Below, piece by piece: positions 58,960 to 64,000 of a stretch of DNA of 64,000 nucleotides. Each line of letters opens with the position of its first letter. The first letter of the stretch is position 1. The stretch comes from Xiphydria camelus (taxonomy: Eukaryota; Arthropoda; Insecta; Hymenoptera; Xiphydriidae). The position numbers and the translations under genes are program-made. Under the pieces are notes generated by a model. The model did no database searches, was not told where the DNA came from, and saw only the letters and a program-made list of their open reading frames with translations. The stretch spans positions 22,298,827 through 22,362,826 of the forward strand of contig OY783196.1 of assembly GCA_963678675.1 (NCBI GenBank), read 5' to 3'.

Positions 58960-60375
58960 TCACCCTTGGCGCTTCTCGCTGGTCAAGCTGAGCACGGCCG
59001 CGAAGAGGGCAAAGAAGAATCCAGCCACGGCGGTCGTGGAGACGAGAAGGATGAACCCTCCGAGCATGAGGGGGATGAGCACGGTGAACTTCAGCTTGTA
59101 CGCGAGCAGCAGCGGCATCAGGACCTGCTCCATTTTTTCCCCCTTCGTCCTCGACCACCCTGAAAGTCACGCGAGAATTGTCGTTACTTGATTTCCTCCT
59201 ACGGCGTATCATCGCGCGAAGGAACTCCGCGAGGGGCTATGCACATTCGTAATCGTGGTGTCACTCAATTTTGTAATCAAAGTGTAATCACACTGTAATC
59301 AATGAAGTTTTGTTTGATTGTTCTATTTATTATAATATGTTTTGTAACGCATAAAATAATAAAATGGTGATAATAGTGGTACCAAAAACATGCTTGTCGA
59401 TTTGTTCATTAAAGAAACAATTAATTAATAAGAAAAACAGAGTGAGGACTTCATTTCAACGATTACTAACATATTGTAATCACTGATTACAATTTCACTG
59501 TAATCATTGAAATCATTTCGTCTCCTTAATACTACAACTAGGTAACTCGAATTTTCGGTATTCAAATTGTGCACTTATCGCATGCATATGAGGCGGTAAA
59601 AGGCAAAGTGGTGTAAGTCATTTCAAGAAACAGAAGAATTTGATAGAAATGTTGCCGTTTGTAGCCGTTTGTAGTTTGCCGTTCGTATTTGTGCTGCCGT
59701 CCTATGGACCTACACCACTATTCTAGCCAACACATTCGATTATGTAGATAACGTTTTTCGCCATTATCTTAAAATGGCAAAAAAGTGACTTACACTACTT
59801 TGCCTTTTACCACCTCATATATTAATCGCTTTAGAGTGATTATATCTATATCATACTACTGGATGTCTAACCTTAAATATGCGACAGACCTTATCTCGTT
59901 GTAACTCCGAAAAGAGCGTACAAAGTTGGGTACAAAGTTTGCTACAAAAAGTAGATAAATGAAATACCGAAAATTTGAGTTACCTAATTGTATCACTAAG
60001 GGGGCGATTTAGTAATCATGAAGTCACCTTCGAAGGTAGTGGTGATCAATGTAATCATTGACTACCGAAATCAGTGTAATCACCGTGGTAATCGCTTGTA
60101 ATCGATTACATTTTGCAATCCGGGTCTCACCCAAATTGAATGTGAATAGTCCCTCGGAACTCCGTCGTATATTCACCTTCGATCGTCTTGAACAAATCGC
60201 CCTGCGCCTCCTCGACGGCATCACTCTGCGGCGCGGAAATGTCGCCGAATCGATCCCTCTTCCCACCCTCGCCGCTCCCCTCGACCGTCGCCAAGTCGAA
60301 CGTCCCGACCGCGCGTGTCGTCTGCACAGCCAGCAGGCAAACGACGAAGATCAAACTCACCGGCAACTCCTTCAT
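58960..60375 (-). CDS. Mini-Osiris, minus strand
   Basis: On the minus strand, exons 60375-60177 and 59159-58960 join in phase 1 (donor GTGAAT, acceptor CTTTCAG), giving 132 aa. Residues 1-22 are a signal peptide (MKELPVSLIFVVCLLAVQTT). A short acidic linker ends FKTIEG, exactly where full members have the E-G/RGKK junction. The second exon begins GWSRTKGEKMEQ and continues with the core (~78-125; VLMPLLLAYKLKFTVLIPLM, then LFAAVLSLT), ending SEKRQG with no Gly/His tail. There is no two-cysteine domain. The 1,017-bp intron is filled with repeats. It lies head-to-head with the plus gene at 62828. Confidence 0.75.
59250..60125. repeat. TGTAATC-rich repeat cluster filling the mini-Osiris intron
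   Basis: Many TGTAATCA/TGATTACA words occur at 59260-59310, 59470-59515 and 60045-60115. They flank the nested element at 59532-59992. It may be one larger palindromic element carrying a second insertion. Confidence 0.6.
59532..59992. mobile_element. Nested inverted-repeat element in the mini-Osiris intron
   Basis: The outer arms AGGTAACTCGAATTTTCGGT and CCGAAAATTTGAGTTACCT pair. An inner pair, CATATGAGGCGGTAAAAGGC and GCCTTTTACCACCTCATAT (with AAAGT..TGTAAGTCA), encloses the centre. No coding capacity. Confidence 0.75.
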
Positions 60376-60389
60376 GCTCGCGCCAACAA

Positions 60390-61550
60390 AGTTTCACGGT
60401 TCTTCGCGAAAAGCAGCGACGGCGACTTCACATGATCTCCGCGGAGCAGCCGGACTCGCTCGGACGTCACCCCGGATACGTACGAGCGCCGCGGGCACCT
60501 TCACCGATATCGGCGGGCGATCGCATTCGTCACGGCGCGGCGCGCATCCCCGATTCGCGAAACCTTCCGTCGACTGGAAGCCGCTTCCCCGCGCGCGATC
60601 GACGAACGAGAGGACGTGTACTGCGGCACCGCGCGCCGCTAGGAACTGAACCGGTCCCCGGTCTCGTTCCTGGACGGCGATGGACACGCGCGGGGCCGCG
60701 GGCACGCACGCTTCGGTTGACAGGAAAATCGACGGTCCGTGAAAAATTATTCCGAGAAGTATGCGGGACGTGTAAGTACTGTGATCGGGGGAGGCCGCGC
60801 GGTGTGCGAATCGCGCTGCAAACTAGCCGCTGCGGAGGAGGCACCCGGAGAACGGATCGGGCGCATACGGGAGATGCCGCGGGGAGTGTGTACGGGGCGG
60901 ATAAAAAGAGTTTTAGGATCTTAATAGCCACTGGCACGGCGTAATAATAGCGGATCGATCCGGTGATCCGATTCGTTCGACTTTCTCCTGCAACGTGTTT
61001 TCGATGGCGACGTTGCGGCGCGGTGTCGTCGTCGAAAAAAGCGCGGAGTATAACGCATCGCTGTTCGGTAATCCCGTCCTCCCCCCACCGCGAAGATAAT
61101 TGCGCTCGATCAGCGGATTCTCTCGGGCGTGAAGCGGGCAACCCAGATATCGATGCAGTTTTATTCAGATGTCGCGTCGGCGCGTTGCCTGCCTTCGCCG
61201 TGGAGTACAAGGGACAGTTTCAACTGCTGTATCCCCACCACCGCTGCTCTCCATAACCAATTTGATATTTGGACTGGGGATAATTGCAGGGGTCGTCAAC
61301 TCGTTACGCCTGTTAAATCTTCCTCCGTTATTATATGGTCCCGAGTACCGTTCGTTCGTTCGGCCGCTGCTCGCTTTTCGGATTCGACGAATGTTCGACT
61401 ATCGATCCGTATTCTTGATCTCTGTCGTTCTTCCGCCTCCCTCCGTCCTGCCGTCCTCGCGAGCTCCGTCGTTCTCTCGCCTCCCTTCGTCCCGACGCCG
61501 GTACACTGAGATGTGAGAGGCGCAGGGCAGTGTTAAATTTGCAGTAGAAA
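60390..61550. other. Divergent intergenic spacer, GC-rich part
   Basis: It lies between the head-to-head mini-Osiris genes. Open frames on both strands are Arg-rich shadows. No canonical TATA was found for the minus-strand gene. Confidence 0.45.
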
Positions 61551-61555
61551 AATGT

Positions 61556-61860
61556 AAAATTTACCGGGAAAATGTAAAACTGACAGTAAAGTGTAATATA
61601 ATTTATATATCGAATAATTAATTGTACAGAGTTTAGTTGTATTTACAAGAATATGTTTAGAATGTTGACTTCGTAAATACAAAACATCAGCATTTTTTTC
61701 CGTATACACTAAAATTTACCCGGAAAATGTAAAATTAACAGTAGAGTTTAATATAGCTTACATATCGAATAATTAATTGTCACAGAATTTAGTTGCATTT
61801 ACAAGAATATATTTAGAACTTTGACTTCATAAATACATCACAATTTTTTTCCGTATACAC
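61556..61860. repeat. Tandem duplication, two ~155-bp copies
   Basis: Copy 1 (61556-61710) and copy 2 (61711-61860) share AAAATTTACC(G/C)GGAAAATG, ATCGAATAATTAATTGT, TTTACAAGAATAT and a terminal TTTTTTTCCGTATACACT. Non-coding, AT-rich. Confidence 0.85.
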
Positions 61861-62144
61861 TGAAAGAAATAATTGCTAGTGTCAAAAAAATATGTCTTGA
61901 ATCAAGAACATATTACGATCTTGCAAATTTAAAAAAATACAGATTCTTGATCAAAGAATATATATCAAGAGTACGTTCATTGGAACAAGAAATTCTTTTT
62001 GCGCGAGAAAAACAGTTACTCATACCTATCAAATATTTTCTCGCACTAAGCAAACCATGGCTTGATCCTAGAATTATACCACATGTTTTTTATTGAAGGA
62101 AACATTTTTTGGCACCAGCAATTATTGCTGGCACCTTCGGTGTA
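61856..62144. mobile_element. MITE family B, copy 3
   Basis: The left TACACTGAAAGAAATAATTG and right end (GGCACCAGCAATTATTGCTG ... GGTGTA) are inverted. Internal blocks (TATGTCTTGAATCAAGAACA, ATTCTTGATCAAAGAATATA) match copy 2. Confidence 0.8.
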
Positions 62145-62370
62145 TACAGAGAGAAAAAGTAGTAGATTTAACTAAATTGGCGGTCACGGGCGGGAGAACG
62201 ATTACTTAATTACTCGAATTAAATAATTTGATTCTAATGATTTGAAATTGTTTGACGAAAACAAGCGGCAGTCAAGTCTAGCAAGTTATTAGTTCAAGTA
62301 ACTTGATCTGCGTTCCCGCCCCCCGGGGCCCGAATTTAGTCAAATCTACCACATTTTTCTTCTCAGTGTA
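62145..62370. mobile_element. MITE abutting family B copy 3
   Basis: The left ACAGAGAGAAAAAGTAGTAG and ATTTAACTAAATT pair with the right AATTTAGTCAAATCTACCAC and TTCTTCTCAGTGTA. GC-rich inner arms (GGGCGGGAGAACG / CGTTCCCGCCCC) also pair. It begins within a few bases of the end of family B copy 3. Confidence 0.8.
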
Positions 62371-62653
62371 CCCTCGCGGAATTTATCCAAGTTCATCGCG
62401 CTCGTCGATCGGATCGAATTAGCGACTTAATCGGCTGTGAAACGATACGGTAGAGGCCGCCGGCCATTCTCCCACGGCGCGGGCGGTGCGTAACCGTGCC
62501 GTATCGACCGGACGACAACAGAGCGGATCTCCTCGCGGAAACTCGGACGAAGGGATCTCGGGGGACCGGCGAGAAGAACGGGAATGGACGCGGAACGTCG
62601 TCACGCGTCAGTCGCCGAGTCCGATCGGGGAAGCACTTCGGAGTTTGCGGGTC

Positions 62654-62660
62654 TATATAA
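62654..62660 (+). promoter_or_regulatory. TATA box of the mini-Osiris at 62828
   Basis: TATATAA lies 174 bp upstream of the start codon. Confidence 0.6.
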
Positions 62661-62827
62661 ACTTATCCCGTTGATGGGTGGGCGAATAGTCGGTGTTCGT
62701 CCGGTTTGCGAATACATTGCGGCTGCGTGGTCCGGTGCGATCGCGGATAGACGAGTAGTTCGATGAGAAGGGGATGAGCACAGGGAGGAAGTTTGATCTC
62801 TCGGAGCGCATCTAGATAAGATAAAAA

Positions 62828-63444
62828 ATGGTGAAGGTATTGTGCTGCACTGTCGGTGCATCCCTCCTGCTGCTGGGGCTGCCGACCGCGCGAACGCAAG
62901 GAATCGACGCGGCGACTTCGTCACCCGCAGCGTCGACGTCTTCCTCCGTGGGATTCTTCGATCGGATAGAAGACGGCGCGCTCGTCTTCATCGACTCCCT
63001 CGTTCCTGACACGGCGGAGACCGCCGATATCGTCGAAGGTCTGTTTACCGCCGAATGACACTAATTAATCAGCACGTTCGATCGAAGAAATCCAATTTCT
63101 CGCACGACCCTTGCCTCGCAGGTCGAAAGAAGCGAAAGAAGGGGAAATTCGGCAAGTACGTCTTGCCGCTGCTGATCGGATTCCTGATGATCAAGTCCAT
63201 CCTGCTGCCGATCGCTCTGAAGGGACTCGCGGTGCTCAGCGGAAAGGCGCTGGTCCTTAGCGTCATGAGTCTCATCCTCGCTGCTATAGTGGGCCTGAAG
63301 AAGGTCGCCCAGACATCCCACGGACACGACTACGAAGTCGTCAATGTTCCGCTGAGTAAATACCGGAGGAACGACGCGCAGGATGCCGAGGAGGACGCCG
63401 CGGCGCCGTACAGATACTACCGCGAGCGCCGGCGGAAGAAGTGA
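62828..63444 (+). CDS. Mini-Osiris with basic junction and no two-cysteine domain
   Basis: Exons 62828-63038 and 63122-63444 join in phase 1 over an 83-bp intron, giving 177 aa. Domains: signal peptide (MVKVLCCTVGASLLLLGLPT), a short Ser/Ala/Thr and acidic linker ending ADIVE, the typical GRKKRKKGKF junction, the core (~80-125; YVLPLLIGFLMIKSILLPIA ... ILAAIVGLKK), then HDYEVVNVPLSKY and an acidic/basic end with APYRYYRERRRKK. The two cysteines in the leader (KVLCCTV) belong to the signal peptide. The donor reads GTCTGT but is the only one that keeps the family's phase-1 junction. A poly(A) signal lies at 63610. Confidence 0.85.
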
Positions 63445-63609
63445 CGAAGCCGCTTCCTTGTCGTCGCGACGGGCGGGTCGGCGATGCGATCGGATGGACC
63501 AGGAACGGCGCCGCAGCTGCTGTACCATCGGTGGCGTCGCTACGGAACGACGCTCTTGACGGGTGCCGAGCGTCGGGGCGAAACGAAACTGTCGCGTGTC
63601 TCGCAGTAA

Positions 63610-63615
63610 AATAAA
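63610..63615 (+). terminator. AATAAA polyadenylation signal of the gene at 62828
   Basis: A canonical hexamer 166 bp after the stop. Confidence 0.6.
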
Positions 63616-63619
63616 GAAA

Positions 63620-64000
63620 ATAGTTGCTCGACGTCGGACGATGTCGCTGGCGGATCTCATCAATGAACTCGAACCGCGCGACGCGGTCTTCATTGACGCA
63701 GCTCAGACCTTGTTACGTAAGCGCGCGCGCGCTACGAGGAGAAAGTATCCGGGACTCGACTGAGAAATCATGAAATCGCGCGCCAGTCCGGTTCCGTCGT
63801 AATAATGCAGCGTAAGCGAGTCGATACGTTCGAGTACCTATTTATATCGTTGATTATGATTCGATTTCTTCCTATCTTTCATTCCTCTCTCTCTCTTCCA
63901 CTGTATAATCTCTCTTCCATCGCGAAATCCGGAAGTCACGATTCGACGCAATGTCAGAGAAGAGACTTGGCGAGTGAAGAAAAACATACGTATCTATTAC
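63620..64000. other. Window end; possible but unsupported first exon
   Basis: A short plus frame at 63641 (MSLADLINELEPRDAVFIDA...) runs into a GTAAGC donor-like site near 63716. It could be the first exon of a gene lying beyond the window, but it has no signal peptide or Osiris motif, so it is not called as a gene. Confidence 0.2.

Noticed and set aside
63641..63763. Short frame starting MSLADLINEL at the window end
   Set aside because: Could be a first exon, but it has no signal peptide, Osiris motif or downstream exon in the window.
1..64000. tRNA, rRNA or CRISPR-like arrays
   Set aside because: No cloverleaf with conserved A/B boxes, rRNA-like stretch or regularly spaced repeat array was noticed by eye; a tRNAscan/Infernal run would settle it.

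Overview
This window is nuclear DNA from an insect, most likely a hymenopteran and plausibly an ant. The reasons are multi-exon genes with canonical GT-AG introns, TATA/initiator promoters and AATAAA signals, strong GC heterogeneity with abundant CpG, many short inverted-repeat (MITE-like) elements, a mariner remnant, and above all a dense tandem array of Osiris genes (DUF1676), a family known only from insects. No bacterial-type or viral genes were seen.

I reconstructed 15 Osiris-type genes by joining exons through splice sites and checking reading phase. Eleven have the full architecture: signal peptide, two-cysteine region, a basic Gly-Arg-(Gly)-Lys-Lys junction, the hydrophobic DUF1676 core, and a Gly/His-rich tail that often ends near an (A)(Q)xLAY tyrosine motif. 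They start at 3742, 8979, 15719, 21721, 26533, 31357, 39317, 44558, 46991, 49440 and 56994, all on the + strand. The first (3742-7465) has an extra C-terminal cysteine domain and resembles Osi2; the second may be Osi3. I have not assigned orthologue numbers to the rest, because that needs a phylogeny.

Four others are reduced ('mini-Osiris'). They keep the hydrophobic core but lack the two-cysteine region. They form two head-to-head pairs: 17586-17990 (-) with 18724-19842 (+), and 58960-60375 (-) with 62828-63444 (+). These are the only minus-strand Osiris genes in the window and the most interesting signal here.

Layout: 0-2 kb, unassigned sequence with two possible minus-strand exons. 2.5-12.2 kb, Osi2-like and Osi3-like genes whose introns hold a short palindromic repeat family. 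12.6-13.1 kb, a tandem repeat. 15.2-19.9 kb, an Osi gene and the first mini pair. 20.3-20.6 kb, a compound inverted repeat. 21.5-33.4 kb, three Osi genes. 33.4-39 kb, AT-rich, transposon-derived intergenic DNA. 39.1-50.6 kb, four Osi genes. 50.6-56.7 kb, AT-rich DNA with nested MITEs, a mariner remnant and a 400-bp TIR element. 56.75-57.8 kb, an intronless Osi gene. 58.5-63.6 kb, the second mini pair with a repeat-laden intron and spacer.

Osiris proteins are small secretory-pathway or membrane proteins expressed together in cuticle-secreting cells during chitin deposition. In Drosophila the cluster lies within the dosage-sensitive Triplo-lethal locus. Nearly every gene here has its own TATA box 50-250 bp upstream of the start codon, which fits coordinated pulse-like expression; that expression claim is inference from family knowledge.
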